Below, in pieces: positions 34,557 to 44,566 of a DNA stretch of 64,000 nucleotides. The position numbers and the translations under genes are program-made. Origin of the DNA: an uncultured Selenomonadales bacterium (GTDB lineage: Bacteria > Bacillota > Negativicutes > Selenomonadales > Selenomonadaceae); assembly GCA_900321035.1 (NCBI GenBank), contig ONUH01000002.1:62001-126000 (forward strand), given 5' to 3'. The first letter of the stretch is position 1, and each line of letters begins with the position of its first letter. Below the pieces are notes generated by a model. That model did no database searches and was not told the origin of the DNA. It saw only the letters and a program-made list of their open reading frames with translations.

Positions 34557-34648
34557 GAGTTAAGAGTGAAGAGTTAAGAGTGAAGAGTGAAGAGTGGAGA
34601 TAATATTCTAATCATTCCACTCTTCACTCTGCACTCTCCACTCTTCAA
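34540..34648. repeat. Heptamer repeat hairpin, copy 2
   Basis: About ten GAGTGAA/GAGTTAA units, a short A/T loop, then the complementary CCACTCTTCACTCTGCACTC series. Inside the transporter operon; it overlaps the 3' end of the second permease. Confidence 0.8.
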
Positions 34649-34666
34649 ACGAAAAGGAACACGACA

Positions 34667-35458
34667 ATGAATAAGATCTTGCAATATGTAAATGTAACAA
34701 CTTCATACAACGGTACCCCCGTCGTCCGTGACGTCAGCTTTTCCCTGCGCGAAGGAGAAATCCTCGGCGTCGTCGGCGAGTCCGGCAGCGGCAAGAGTAC
34801 GCTCCTGAAAGCGGCGATGGGACTCTTGGGGCCGGGCGGCGTCGTCACCCGCGGCGATATATGGTTCAAAGAGAGGAATCTCCCCGACCTGCCGGAAAAC
34901 GAATTAAGACGGTTGTCCGGGCCGGAGCTCGCGATGATCTTTCAGCACGCGGGCGCATCTTTTTGCCCGATCCGCAGCGTGGGCGCGCAGCTTTTTGAGG
35001 CGGTTTCCGCCCATGAGGAAATAACGGAAGCGGATTTTCGCGAAAAGGCGGCCGCGCTTTTGAAAAAGCTCCGTTTTGAAGACGCGGCACGAATCCTCGA
35101 AAGCTATCCCTTCGAGCTGTCCGGCGGCATGATGCAGCGCGTGGGCATCGCCGCCGCCATGCTGCTGAATCCGTCCGTGCTGCTGGCGGACGAACCGACC
35201 AGCGCCCTCGACGTTTCCGTGCAGAAGCAGGCCGTCGAAGAAATGCTTTTGATCCGGGAGATGTACCATACGGCCATTATCATCGTGACCCACAATATCG
35301 GCGTCGTCCGTGCGATGGCGGACCGCGTGATCGTGATGAAGGACGGGCGAATCATGGAAAGCGGCGATACGCGGGACGTGCTGGAGCATCCTGTGCAGGA
35401 ATACACAAAAAAACTGATGGCGGCCGTGCCAAGGCTAAGACTTCGGAGGGGAGCATGA
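34667..35458 (+). CDS. ABC transporter ATPase (NikD/DppD-like)
   Basis: 263 aa. Walker A GESGSGKST, signature LSGGMMQRVGIAAAM, Walker B VLLADEPTSALD, and the H-loop in IIIVTHNIG. Ends ATGA over the start of the second ATPase. Pairs with it to energise the importer. Confidence 0.9.
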   Translation: MNKILQYVNVTTSYNGTPVVRDVSFSLREGEILGVVGESGSGKSTLLKAAMGLLGPGGVVTRGDIWFKERNLPDLPENELRRLSGPELAMIFQHAGASFCPIRSVGAQLFEAVSAHEEITEADFREKAAALLKKLRFEDAARILESYPFELSGGMMQRVGIAAAMLLNPSVLLADEPTSALDVSVQKQAVEEMLLIREMYHTAIIIVTHNIGVVRAMADRVIVMKDGRIMESGDTRDVLEHPVQEYTKKLMAAVPRLRLRRGA

Positions 35459-36207
35459 CGACGCCGATTTTGCAGCTACAAAACCTCAAAAAAATATTTA
35501 CGCGGAACGGGCAAAGCGAGTTCCTTGCAGTGGACGGCGTCAGCTTCGACATTTCCGCAGGGGAATGTGTCGGACTGATCGGCGAGTCCGGCAGCGGCAA
35601 GAGCACCGTCGCGAACATGATCGCCCGCTTGCTTGATCCGACGGAAGGGCGGATATTGCTTGACGGCGAGGACGTCACGGACGTCAAGGCGCGACAAATT
35701 TTCCGCACCGTCCAGATGATTTTTCAATCGCCGCAGGAATCCTTCGACCCGCGCCGCACCCTCGGCGACGGGATTGGAGAGAGTCTTCTGAACGTCGGGC
35801 GGTCTCGCTCCCAGGTTCGCGCGGAAGTCGAACGGCTTTTGGAAGCCGTCGGCCTCCCGCCGGATTTCGCCCGCCGTTATCCCCATGAGGTCAGCGGCGG
35901 GCAGTGCCAGCGGGCGGCCATTGCCCGTGCCGTTGCGATTCATCCGAAGCTGCTGATCTGCGACGAGGCCACCAGCGCGCTTGACGTCACCGTGCAGGCG
36001 GAAATCGTCGATCTGCTCTCGCGCCTGATGCGGGAGCGCGGCATGGCCTGCCTGTTCATCTGCCACGATATCGCGCTGGCGCAAAACTTCTGCGACCGGC
36101 TCCTCGTCATGTACAGGGGAAAGATCGTGGAGGAAGGACCGCCGGACGAGATCGTCCAATCGCCGAAGCAGGAATATACGAAGCTGCTGATCGACAGCGT
36201 TTTATAA
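35455..36207 (+). CDS. ABC transporter ATPase (NikE/DppF-like)
   Basis: 250 aa. Walker A GESGSGKST, Q-loop QMIFQSPQESFDPR typical of the oligopeptide/nickel family, signature VSGGQCQRAAIARA, Walker B LLICDEATSALD. Four-base overlap with its partner. Confidence 0.9.
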   Translation: MTTPILQLQNLKKIFTRNGQSEFLAVDGVSFDISAGECVGLIGESGSGKSTVANMIARLLDPTEGRILLDGEDVTDVKARQIFRTVQMIFQSPQESFDPRRTLGDGIGESLLNVGRSRSQVRAEVERLLEAVGLPPDFARRYPHEVSGGQCQRAAIARAVAIHPKLLICDEATSALDVTVQAEIVDLLSRLMRERGMACLFICHDIALAQNFCDRLLVMYRGKIVEEGPPDEIVQSPKQEYTKLLIDSVL

Positions 36208-36283
36208 AAGAGTGAAGAGTTAAGAGTGGAGAGTGCAGATATTATACGGACTTATCTCCGCTTTTAACACTCCACGCTCACAT
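36208..36283. repeat. Heptamer repeat hairpin, copy 3 (degenerate)
   Basis: GAGTGAAGAGTTAAGAGTGGAGAGTG then a diverged complementary half (TCCGCTTTTAACACTCC) between the second ATPase and methyltransferase genes. Confidence 0.65.
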
Positions 36284-36297
36284 AAAGGAGCGATCTC

Positions 36298-37023
36298 ATG
36301 GAAAACTTGAAGGACCACATCAAAAGCTATTGGACAAAACGAGCGCCGTCCTTTGTCGCGCAGCGGCTCCGGGAATTCGAGAGCGAAAAGCGCGCGCTTT
36401 GGCTGCGGGAAATCTCCCGTTATCTGCCGCAGGGAAAACGGCTTCGGATACTCGACGTCGGCACGGGCACGGGCTTTCTGGCCTGTATTCTCGCCGCCGA
36501 AGGGCACACGGTCACGGGCGTCGATTTGACCGCTGAAATGATTTCCCGCGCCGAGGATTTTGCGAAGACGATCAACGTCCCCGTGAATTTTTTAGTGATG
36601 GACGCGGAGAGTCCGAGCTTTCCGCCGGAAAGCTTCGACGCCGTCGTCACGCGGAATCTGACATGGACCCTGCCCGATTTGGAAAACGCCTATCGTTCAT
36701 GGCACAAACTGCTGGCGAAGGGAGGGATATTGATCAATTTCGACGCGGACTATTGCCATGAATTCTCTGACGCGGAAGACGTCGCGCTGCTGCCGAACCA
36801 CGCGCACAAGATGATTCCCCCCGACCTCCTTGCGGAGGGCGACGAGATCACGCTGGAAATGTGCGCGTATCAAAACCGGCGGCCCGAATGGGACCTGCGC
36901 CTTCTCATCGACGCGGGATTTTCCCGCGTTACGGTGGACGTGGGCGTATGGAAGCGCGTCTACCCCGAACCGGACGAGTTTTATAATCCGACGCCGATTT
37001 TCACGATCGCGGCGGAAAAATAA
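36298..37023 (+). CDS. Class I SAM-dependent methyltransferase in the ABC transporter operon
   Basis: 241 aa. SAM-binding motif I ILDVGTGTGFLACILA near residue 50, acidic V-D after it (VTGVDLTAEM), and a motif IV-like FDAVVTRNLTWTLPD. Similar small methyltransferases accompany nickel/peptide-type importers in other anaerobes; the substrate may be a metal chelator or the imported compound (inference). No biosynthetic partner is visible here. Confidence 0.8.
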   Translation: MENLKDHIKSYWTKRAPSFVAQRLREFESEKRALWLREISRYLPQGKRLRILDVGTGTGFLACILAAEGHTVTGVDLTAEMISRAEDFAKTINVPVNFLVMDAESPSFPPESFDAVVTRNLTWTLPDLENAYRSWHKLLAKGGILINFDADYCHEFSDAEDVALLPNHAHKMIPPDLLAEGDEITLEMCAYQNRRPEWDLRLLIDAGFSRVTVDVGVWKRVYPEPDEFYNPTPIFTIAAEK

Positions 37024-37041
37024 TCAGAAAGAAGGTTCAAC

Positions 37042-38586
37042 ATGAGAAAAACTCTTGCCTTGCTCTTTGCCCTCTGTCTTGCCGTCGGTCTCCTGGCAGG
37101 CTGCGGCGGCGGCGGAGGAGACAAAGGGGCGTCCACGAAAAAAATGGTCGTCGGCGACACCACCTTCACCCCCGACAACCTCGAAAAGACTATCAATCCC
37201 CACGACGAATATTCCGGCTGGGCCTGCATCCGCTACGGCGTCGGCGAGACCCTCATCCATTACAACGACAAGATGGAGGTCGAGCCGTGGCTGGCGACTT
37301 CCTGGAAGAATACCGACCCGCTGACATGGGAACTGACGCTGAAGGACGGCGTGAAATTCCACAGCGGCCGCGCGATGGACGCCGCCGCCGTCAAGGAGTG
37401 CCTGGAGGCACTGGTAAAAAACCATGACCGCGCGCCGAAGGATTTGATGATCGATTCCATTGAGGCAAAGGGACAGACGCTGATCATAAAGACGAAGGAG
37501 CCCCGCCCCGCGCTGCTTCATTATCTTGGCGATCCCTACGCCTGCATCGTGGACGTCAAAGCGGGCGCCAAAGACGGGATCGTCGCGGGGACCGGTCCCT
37601 ATATCGCAACCGACTGCAAGTCCGGCGACCATCTGACGCTGAAAAAGAACGCGAATTATTGGAACGGCACACCGAAAATCGACGAGCTGACGATCAGGAC
37701 GATCTCCAACGGCGGCACGCTGGCGGCGGCACTCCAGTCCGGCGAGATTGACGCGGCTTACGGCATGGCCTACGAAAGCTATCCGCTGTTCCAGAACGAC
37801 AAGTACCGCTTCTCGCAGGTCGCCACCTCCCGCGCCTTCTTCCTCTGGATGAACTACGAGAGTCCGATCGTCTCCGACCCCGCCGTCCGCAAGGCGATCG
37901 CCATGGGCGTCAACAAGGAAGGCTTCGTCAAGACGCTGCTCCGCGGCAACGGTTATCCCGGTCAGGGCGCGTTCCCGGCGGGCTTTGCTTTCGGCGGCGA
38001 CAAAGTGAAAGCGGAAAGCTACGACCCCGAAGGCGCGAAAAAAGTCCTGGAAGCCGCCGGATGGGTGGATGCGGACGGCGACGGCGTCCGTGAGAAGGAC
38101 GGGAAAAAACTCACGGTGCGCTGGCTGACCTATCCGAGCCGGCTGGAACTGCCTCTGCTCGCCGAAGCCGCGCAGGCCGATTTGAAGAAAATCGGCATCA
38201 ACGTGGAAGTGAACAGCACCGCCAGCCACAACAAGATCCGCAAGGATCCGGCGGGCTGGGACGTCTATGCCAGCGCGATGGTCACGGCGCCCACCGGCGA
38301 CCCGGAGTATTTCTTCACCTCCTGCTGCCTCGACGCCTCCCCGGTCAACAACGGACACTTCCACAGCGATAAACTCGAAGCGCTGGCCAAGGAACTCTCC
38401 GGGGAATTTGACCCGGCGAAACGCGCGAAACTCGCCGTCGACATGCAGCAGACGCTGCTTGACGACAACGGCTACGTCTTCTGCTCGTTCCTGCAAATGA
38501 GCCTGATCTCAAAGAAGAACGTCGTCGGCTACGACGCCCACCCCTGCGATTACTACCAGATCACGGCGGACACGGACAAAAAATAG
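37042..38586 (+). CDS. Substrate-binding lipoprotein, SBP family 5 (nickel/peptide)
   Basis: 514 aa. Lipoprotein signal with lipobox LLAGC (C21), then the family-5 fold: INPHDEYSGW, WELTLKDGVKFHSGR, GTGPYIATDCKSGDHLTLKKNANYWNG, DPAVRKAIAMGVNKEGF. Last gene of the importer operon. His/Cys-rich C-terminal segments (SCCLDASPVNNGHFHSDK) would suit a metal ligand, but peptide or opine cargo remains possible. Confidence 0.87.
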   Translation: MRKTLALLFALCLAVGLLAGCGGGGGDKGASTKKMVVGDTTFTPDNLEKTINPHDEYSGWACIRYGVGETLIHYNDKMEVEPWLATSWKNTDPLTWELTLKDGVKFHSGRAMDAAAVKECLEALVKNHDRAPKDLMIDSIEAKGQTLIIKTKEPRPALLHYLGDPYACIVDVKAGAKDGIVAGTGPYIATDCKSGDHLTLKKNANYWNGTPKIDELTIRTISNGGTLAAALQSGEIDAAYGMAYESYPLFQNDKYRFSQVATSRAFFLWMNYESPIVSDPAVRKAIAMGVNKEGFVKTLLRGNGYPGQGAFPAGFAFGGDKVKAESYDPEGAKKVLEAAGWVDADGDGVREKDGKKLTVRWLTYPSRLELPLLAEAAQADLKKIGINVEVNSTASHNKIRKDPAGWDVYASAMVTAPTGDPEYFFTSCCLDASPVNNGHFHSDKLEALAKELSGEFDPAKRAKLAVDMQQTLLDDNGYVFCSFLQMSLISKKNVVGYDAHPCDYYQITADTDKK

Positions 38587-38591
38587 GCAGC

Positions 38592-38625
38592 AAAAAACCG
38601 GACGCGAAATCGCGTCCGGTTTTTA
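38592..38625. terminator. Bidirectional terminator after the ABC operon
   Basis: AAAAACCGGACGCG / CGCGTCCGGTTTTT around a 4-base loop; serves the importer operon and the converging HMA gene. Confidence 0.85.
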
Positions 38626-38633
38626 TCTTTTTC

Positions 38634-38876
38634 TCACAGATTCGCCGTCAGGCCCGCATCCTCGAAAGCCGCCATGATTTCCGTCAGCTTCGTTTTCGAC
38701 GGCGCGTAATCGACGGTGGTCTCTCCGTCGTGGGCGTGGATATGGACGTACATCACGCCCGGCATGCCCAAGAGATGTTTCTCCATCGCCTTCGCGCTGT
38801 TCTCGGTGTAGCCATCCACCGTAAACTGGAGCCGCGTATTGCCGCCGGTCGCCCCGCAGCCGCATTCTTTGCACAT
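38634..38876 (-). CDS. Small HMA-fold (metal-chaperone-like) protein with N-terminal Cys cluster
   Basis: 80 aa. Begins MCKECGCGA, giving a C-x2-C-x-C cluster, and continues with a beta-alpha-beta HMA-like pattern (FTVDGYTENSAKAMEKHLLGMPGVMYVHIHAHDGETTVDYAP). The usual metal-binding M-x-C-x2-C loop is replaced by DGYTEN, so the N-terminal cysteines may be the ligands instead. ACGGAGGG precedes the ATG. Convergent with the importer. Confidence 0.75.
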   Translation of the reverse strand: MCKECGCGATGGNTRLQFTVDGYTENSAKAMEKHLLGMPGVMYVHIHAHDGETTVDYAPSKTKLTEIMAAFEDAGLTANL

Positions 38877-38971
38877 CGTAAAACCCTCCGTTCTTTCTCG
38901 GAATCTTCAATTGGAATCTTCATTATTATAGCAACGATGCAAACAAAGCGGAAGCCCCGCACGGGGATTTG

Positions 38972-39700
38972 TTACCGTCCCGTTTCCTCCGTCGGCAGGA
39001 TCGCCGCCCGCTCCGCAAAATACGCGTCGCCATAGACGCCCTGCTCGACGGCTTCGATCGTAAACAGCCGCGCCTCCGTCGGCAGTTCCCCGCGCCGCGT
39101 TACGACCCCCACTGTCGCGTCCCCCTCAAGGGAAAAGCTTCGGCCCGCCAGTGCGTCCTCCCCGCCATTTCGCGCCGCCTCCATAAGCGCCAGACAGTCC
39201 ACCGTTTCCAATCCGCCGGAAAGTCCTTCGCCCGCGTATTTCAGCGCCGCCTCCTTCATCGTCCAAAGCCGGAAAAAGAGGCGCGTCCGCTCCGGTTCCG
39301 AAAAGCGTTCCAGCAGCGCGTTCTCCTCCGGTTGGAACCATCGCTTCGCGACGGCAGGCACGGCCTTTCGCTTCTTCTCCACGTCCACGCCGACGGCTTC
39401 CCGCCCAACGGCTGCCGCAATGTAACCGCCGCTGTGGGAAAGGCTCACGGAAAGCGAGCCGCCTTTCCAAAAGGGCTTGCCTTTCTCGTCGTGGGCAATC
39501 TCAATTTCCGAAAACGAAACGCCCGCCGCCTCCGCGAGACGCTGCCGGGCGAATAGCTCCGCCCAAAGGGAGCGGCTCTTGTCCGAGGCATGACGAAAAC
39601 GCGCGACAGTCTCCCGCCGCTCCGCCGACGCATAAGACAGGTACGGGGAAACGTCCCGCTCCAGCCAATCGCCAAGCGCAAGCACGAAAACCTCCGCCAT
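38972..39700 (-). CDS. 4'-phosphopantetheinyl transferase (Sfp type)
   Basis: 242 aa. Motifs SVSLSHSGGYIAAAVG, VGVDVEK and LWTMKEAALKYAGEGL supply the Mg2+ and CoA-binding residues. It activates carrier proteins by adding phosphopantetheine. No NRPS/PKS in the window, so it may serve acyl carrier protein. Confidence 0.9.
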   Translation of the reverse strand: MAEVFVLALGDWLERDVSPYLSYASAERRETVARFRHASDKSRSLWAELFARQRLAEAAGVSFSEIEIAHDEKGKPFWKGGSLSVSLSHSGGYIAAAVGREAVGVDVEKKRKAVPAVAKRWFQPEENALLERFSEPERTRLFFRLWTMKEAALKYAGEGLSGGLETVDCLALMEAARNGGEDALAGRSFSLEGDATVGVVTRRGELPTEARLFTIEAVEQGVYGDAYFAERAAILPTEETGR

Positions 39701-39732
39701 ATCGTCACGCCCCCTTTCCTAATACCATAAAT

Positions 39733-39768
39733 CAAAAACAGCCGTTCCGCACAACGACGGAACGGCTG
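39733..39768 (-). terminator. Terminator after ilvC
   Basis: CAGCCGTTCC / GGAACGGCTG, followed on the minus strand by TTTTTG. Confidence 0.8.
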
Positions 39769-39779
39769 CCTGATTTCAA

Positions 39780-41304
<1,525 letters not shown>

Positions 41305-41358
41305 CAAAGCCGCCTCCCCGATGATTCCTGCAGTGTTTTCCACCGCAAATATAAAAAT

Positions 41359-41387
41359 ATTATGGCAGTGTGCGCCGTGTTTGTCAA
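41359..41387 (-). promoter_or_regulatory. Promoter of ilvN-ilvC
   Basis: TTGACA (41387-41382), 17 bp, CATAAT (41364-41359) on the minus strand. Short leader. Confidence 0.7.
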
Positions 41388-41411
41388 TGGGTTTTGTATG
41401 TATTCATGCGC

Positions 41412-41449
41412 AAAAAAAGCACCCCGCTCCGTTATGGACGGGGATGCTT
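41412..41449 (-). terminator. Terminator of the truncated gene at 41461
   Basis: AAGCATCCCCG / CGGGGTGCT on the minus strand followed by TTTTTTTG. Confidence 0.75.
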
Positions 41450-41460
41450 ATGGAAGACCT

Positions 41461-42067
41461 TCATAGCGAGATGTTGAACGTATTCTCGACATAGTCGCGA
41501 ACCGACGTGCCATTGGCGGAGGACTCGTCGTGGATTTTTCCTTTGTGCTGGAGGACGGCATGGAAAATGGTGTCTTCGATGCTGCCCGGTACCAAGCGTT
41601 CCCAACGGCGCGGATCGTAGCGCTTGTCCTCGACATCGTTCGCCGGACGTCCCGCGACTTCGATTTCGCAGAGGAACTGGATTTGCTTTCTTTTGGGGCG
41701 AATCAAATAATGCTCCAAATAATATTTTGGCGGATATGTGTAGTCTTCCGACGCATATTCCAAAGGCTCCAATTTTATCCACACGTCGATCATCTTTTCG
41801 TCGATGGTATGCGGGATGCGCGTATAAAAGGCCGCTTTCCGGTCCATGCTGTAGATGAAGGATTCGTCGCGGCAAATCTCGATGTATCGCGCTTTTTTCT
41901 TTTTCTCCGCCTCCTCCGCGTCTTTGCCGTCCTCCCCGTCCGAGCCATAGTCCTCTCTTTCGGATGGATTGGTGAACCAATCGTCGGCGTGAGGTTCGCT
42001 TTCGTCCCGAGCGTGTTCCCCCGTTTCTTTTGTCTCCACGGGGATTTCCTCAGAAGATGGTACGCCG
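41461..42067 (-). pseudogene. 5'-truncated paralogue of the secreted protein at 53942-54634
   Basis: About 200 codons closely match the protein at 53942-54634 (shared ESEPHADDWFTNP, DESFIYSMD, KYYLEHYLIRPK, KGKIHDESSANG). Similarity ends near 42067, just before the signal peptide would be encoded. The frame continues to a fortuitous ATG at 42135 with unrelated sequence. The natural start, signal peptide and promoter are missing, so the gene is probably dead. The break coincides with the left border of the AT-rich island. Confidence 0.75.
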
Positions 42068-42281
42068 GGGCTATGTGGCGAACAATGAGCGGTATCATGT
42101 GCCGAAAGAGAAGCCCATCGGTGAGTTGCTTGCATCCGTCCGCTGGAAACTCTTGAAAGGACGAGATATGGTTATGAACTCGGAGAGTAAATCACAAAAT
42201 AAAAAGAATATTCAATCAACCTTCCCAAGTGCAGAACACTATTCAAAGAGAAGCAAGAATGTACGGGAAGGTAGAATCTAG
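42057..42281 (+). pseudogene. Unidentified ORF remnant at the island's left border
   Basis: Frame reading RGYVANNERYHVPKEKPIGELLASVRWKLLKGRDMV..., up to a stop at 42281, with protein-like composition but no start of its own inside the foreign DNA. It probably is the C-terminal end of a gene cut at the junction. Family not recognised. Confidence 0.35.
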
Positions 42282-42347
42282 GATGAAATGAAGATTAAGT
42301 AGCGCAGGCCATGAAATGAAAACATATCGAACTCTCATAAAGTGATA

Positions 42348-42376
42348 TTGCTATTGTTCCAACGTTAGAATATAAT
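42348..42376 (+). promoter_or_regulatory. Promoter of the DpnII-like operon
   Basis: TTGCTA (42348-42353), 17 bp, TATAAT (42371-42376). Confidence 0.6.
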
Positions 42377-42409
42377 ATTATTGAATGTTTATTGACAAAG
42401 GAGATCGTT

Positions 42410-43480
42410 ATGACCTTTATATCAGCTAGAGAGGCTGCTGCCAAATGGGGGATTTCCCAGCGGCGAGTTTCGACCTTATGTGCCAAAAAGCGTATACACA
42501 ATGCAGAAATGGTAGGAAATGCTTGGATTATTCCCGCTGATGCTGAAAAACCGCAGGATGCACGAAGTCTTCGTTATGCGGAGCAACCGCAGCCAGGCGT
42601 GAAGCCTTTTTTGAAATGGGCAGGGGGCAAAAGTCAGCTTTTGACGGAGATTTCTGCATACTACCCATTTGCGGATGGACAGTTTACAAAGTATGCCGAA
42701 CCCTTTGTGGGCGGCGGTGCTGTTTTGTTTGATGTATTGAACAAATTTGATCTTGAGGCCGTTTACATCAGCGATGTAAACCAGGAGCTGATTGGTGCTT
42801 ATAAGTCCATAAAAGAGAATGTGGATGATCTGATTGCCCTATTACATGACTATCAGGATGTGTATTTGCCGGAACTTACCGAGGGGCGCAAGACTTATTA
42901 TATGAAAATGCGTGCTCGGTTTAATGAGTTGAAGCTAGCTGGTCGGGATTCGGATCAGGTGGAACGTTCCGCTATCCTGATCTTTTTGAATAAAACCTGC
43001 TTTAATGGTCTTTATCGTGTCAATAAAAAGGGGGCTTACAATGTTCCTATGGGTTCCTATAGGCGACCTTTGATTTGTGATGAAGAAAATCTGCAGAACA
43101 TTGCGCAGAAACTGCAGCATGTGGAGATTGTCTGTGGCGATTACAGAAAGGCAAGGGATTTTATTGACGAACATACCTTTGTGTACTTTGATCCACCTTA
43201 TCGTCCCTTGACTGCTACGGCCAGCTTTACGTCCTATACGGCTGATTGCTTTAATGATGACGATCAGATTGAATTAGCAAAGTTCGTTGATGAAGCAGGA
43301 GCCAAGGGTGCCAAAGTTGTGGTGAGCAATTCCGATCCCAAAAATGCGGACAAGATGGATAATTTTTTTGATGAGCTATATTCTTCGCATAAAATTATTC
43401 GGGTTGAAGCGGTACGAATGATCAATTCTAATGGAAATTCTAGAGGGAAAGTTAATGAGTTATTAATATCAAATTTCTAA
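42410..43480 (+). CDS. Dam-type adenine methylase with N-terminal HTH domain
   Basis: 356 aa. Residues 1-45 form a MerR/excisionase-like HTH (ISAREAAAKWGISQRRVSTLCAKKRI ... WIIP). From residue 65 a DpnM/Dam N6-adenine methylase follows: PFLKWAGGKSQLL, SAM motif EPFVGGGAVLF, catalytic DPPY at 261-264. It protects GATC sites from the nuclease two genes downstream. Start 42410 follows AAAGGAG. The HTH fusion could let the methylase repress its own operon (inference). Visibly AT-richer than the flanking genome. Confidence 0.9.
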   Translation: MTFISAREAAAKWGISQRRVSTLCAKKRIHNAEMVGNAWIIPADAEKPQDARSLRYAEQPQPGVKPFLKWAGGKSQLLTEISAYYPFADGQFTKYAEPFVGGGAVLFDVLNKFDLEAVYISDVNQELIGAYKSIKENVDDLIALLHDYQDVYLPELTEGRKTYYMKMRARFNELKLAGRDSDQVERSAILIFLNKTCFNGLYRVNKKGAYNVPMGSYRRPLICDEENLQNIAQKLQHVEIVCGDYRKARDFIDEHTFVYFDPPYRPLTATASFTSYTADCFNDDDQIELAKFVDEAGAKGAKVVVSNSDPKNADKMDNFFDELYSSHKIIRVEAVRMINSNGNSRGKVNELLISNF

Positions 43481-43493
43481 GGAGGAAATTAAT

Positions 43494-43688
43494 ATGCCAC
43501 ATGGAAATGATACAGAATGTCCTTGCTGCGGCAAAAAGGCACATGGAACGAAGGAAATAGAAAAAGAGTTTGGCTACAGAAACATGGGAGATGGTCGTGC
43601 TACTACACCTATACCGCAATCATATTGTCGTGAATGCCGTTCGGCCGGTTGTAAGGCTGGAGAACCTTGCAAAGTTAGAGGCAATTGA
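43494..43688 (+). CDS. Small zinc-ribbon protein in the DpnII-like operon
   Basis: 64 aa with CPCCGKK near the start and CRECRSAGCKAGEPC near the end, a probable zinc ribbon. GGAGG precedes it. It lies between the methylase and nuclease genes, with its stop touching the nuclease ATG. Possible accessory or control protein of the restriction system; function unknown. Confidence 0.7.
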   Translation: MPHGNDTECPCCGKKAHGTKEIEKEFGYRNMGDGRATTPIPQSYCRECRSAGCKAGEPCKVRGN

Positions 43689-43689
43689 T

Positions 43690-44553
43690 ATGTCAAAAAG
43701 AGATTTTAATAAATGGCTGGCAAGCTTTCGGTCAAGCATCTCTGATTATGGGTATTACGTGGACTTTTCTAAGGTGTTTCGCAATGTGGACAATGTAAAA
43801 GTGGAATTAAACATGCTAAATTCCTTGATTAATTCTAAGAATATTGAGATGGATTTTAAGTCGCTACTGGCGCGATATCCTGAAGTGATGAAGTGTATTC
43901 CTTTACTTTTGGCAGTTCGGGCTAATGAAATTTATGCTATGGATGAAGACGGAACGTATTTATATCAGTTTGATAAGGCCAATTATTCCATCGAGCAATA
44001 TGCCGTATTTATGCGCAAGACCGGATTGTTTGATTTGTTACAGAAGCATATCATCAGCAATATTATAGACTATGCTACTGGCGTGGAAACAGGCCTTGAC
44101 TCTAACGGAAGAAAAAATCGTGGTGGCCATTTGATGGAAAATTTAGTAGAACGCTTTATTGTTAAAGCTGGTTTTAAGCGTGATGTGAACTATTTTAAGG
44201 AAATGTATATCCATGAGATTGTCGACAAGTGGGACATTGACCTATCGGCTATTTCCAATCATGGAAAAATGGAAAAGCGCTTTGATTATGTTGTAAAGAC
44301 CGATAAGATGATTTATGGTATTGAGACTAATTTCTATAGCAGTGGCGGTAGCAAGTTAAATGAAACCGCCAGAAGCTATAAAACACTGGCTATAGAGAGC
44401 GATGCCATCAAGGGTTTTACGTTTGTATGGTTTACGGACGGTAAGGGCTGGCACAGCGCAAGACATAATCTGGAAGAAACCTTTGATATCATGGAACATA
44501 TCTACTGCATAAAAGATTTAGAAGATGGAATAGTTAATGAAATAACAAAATGA
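43690..44553 (+). CDS. DpnII-like type II restriction endonuclease (GATC)
   Basis: 287 aa, almost exactly the length of DpnII, starting one base after the zinc-ribbon stop. Sequence features of the family: TGVETGLDSNGRKNRGGHLMENLVE, DKWDIDL, RFDYVVKTDKMIYGIETNFYSSGGSKLNETARSYK. It cleaves unmethylated GATC. Together with the Dam-type methylase it forms a complete system. Recognition site inferred from family, not tested. Confidence 0.88.
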   Translation: MSKRDFNKWLASFRSSISDYGYYVDFSKVFRNVDNVKVELNMLNSLINSKNIEMDFKSLLARYPEVMKCIPLLLAVRANEIYAMDEDGTYLYQFDKANYSIEQYAVFMRKTGLFDLLQKHIISNIIDYATGVETGLDSNGRKNRGGHLMENLVERFIVKAGFKRDVNYFKEMYIHEIVDKWDIDLSAISNHGKMEKRFDYVVKTDKMIYGIETNFYSSGGSKLNETARSYKTLAIESDAIKGFTFVWFTDGKGWHSARHNLEETFDIMEHIYCIKDLEDGIVNEITK

Positions 44554-44566
44554 GGATTGCTATTAC

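Noticed and set aside
37024-38496. A 490-codon minus-strand frame opposite the binding protein
   Set aside because: Shadow frame; the plus strand has lipobox and family-5 motifs.
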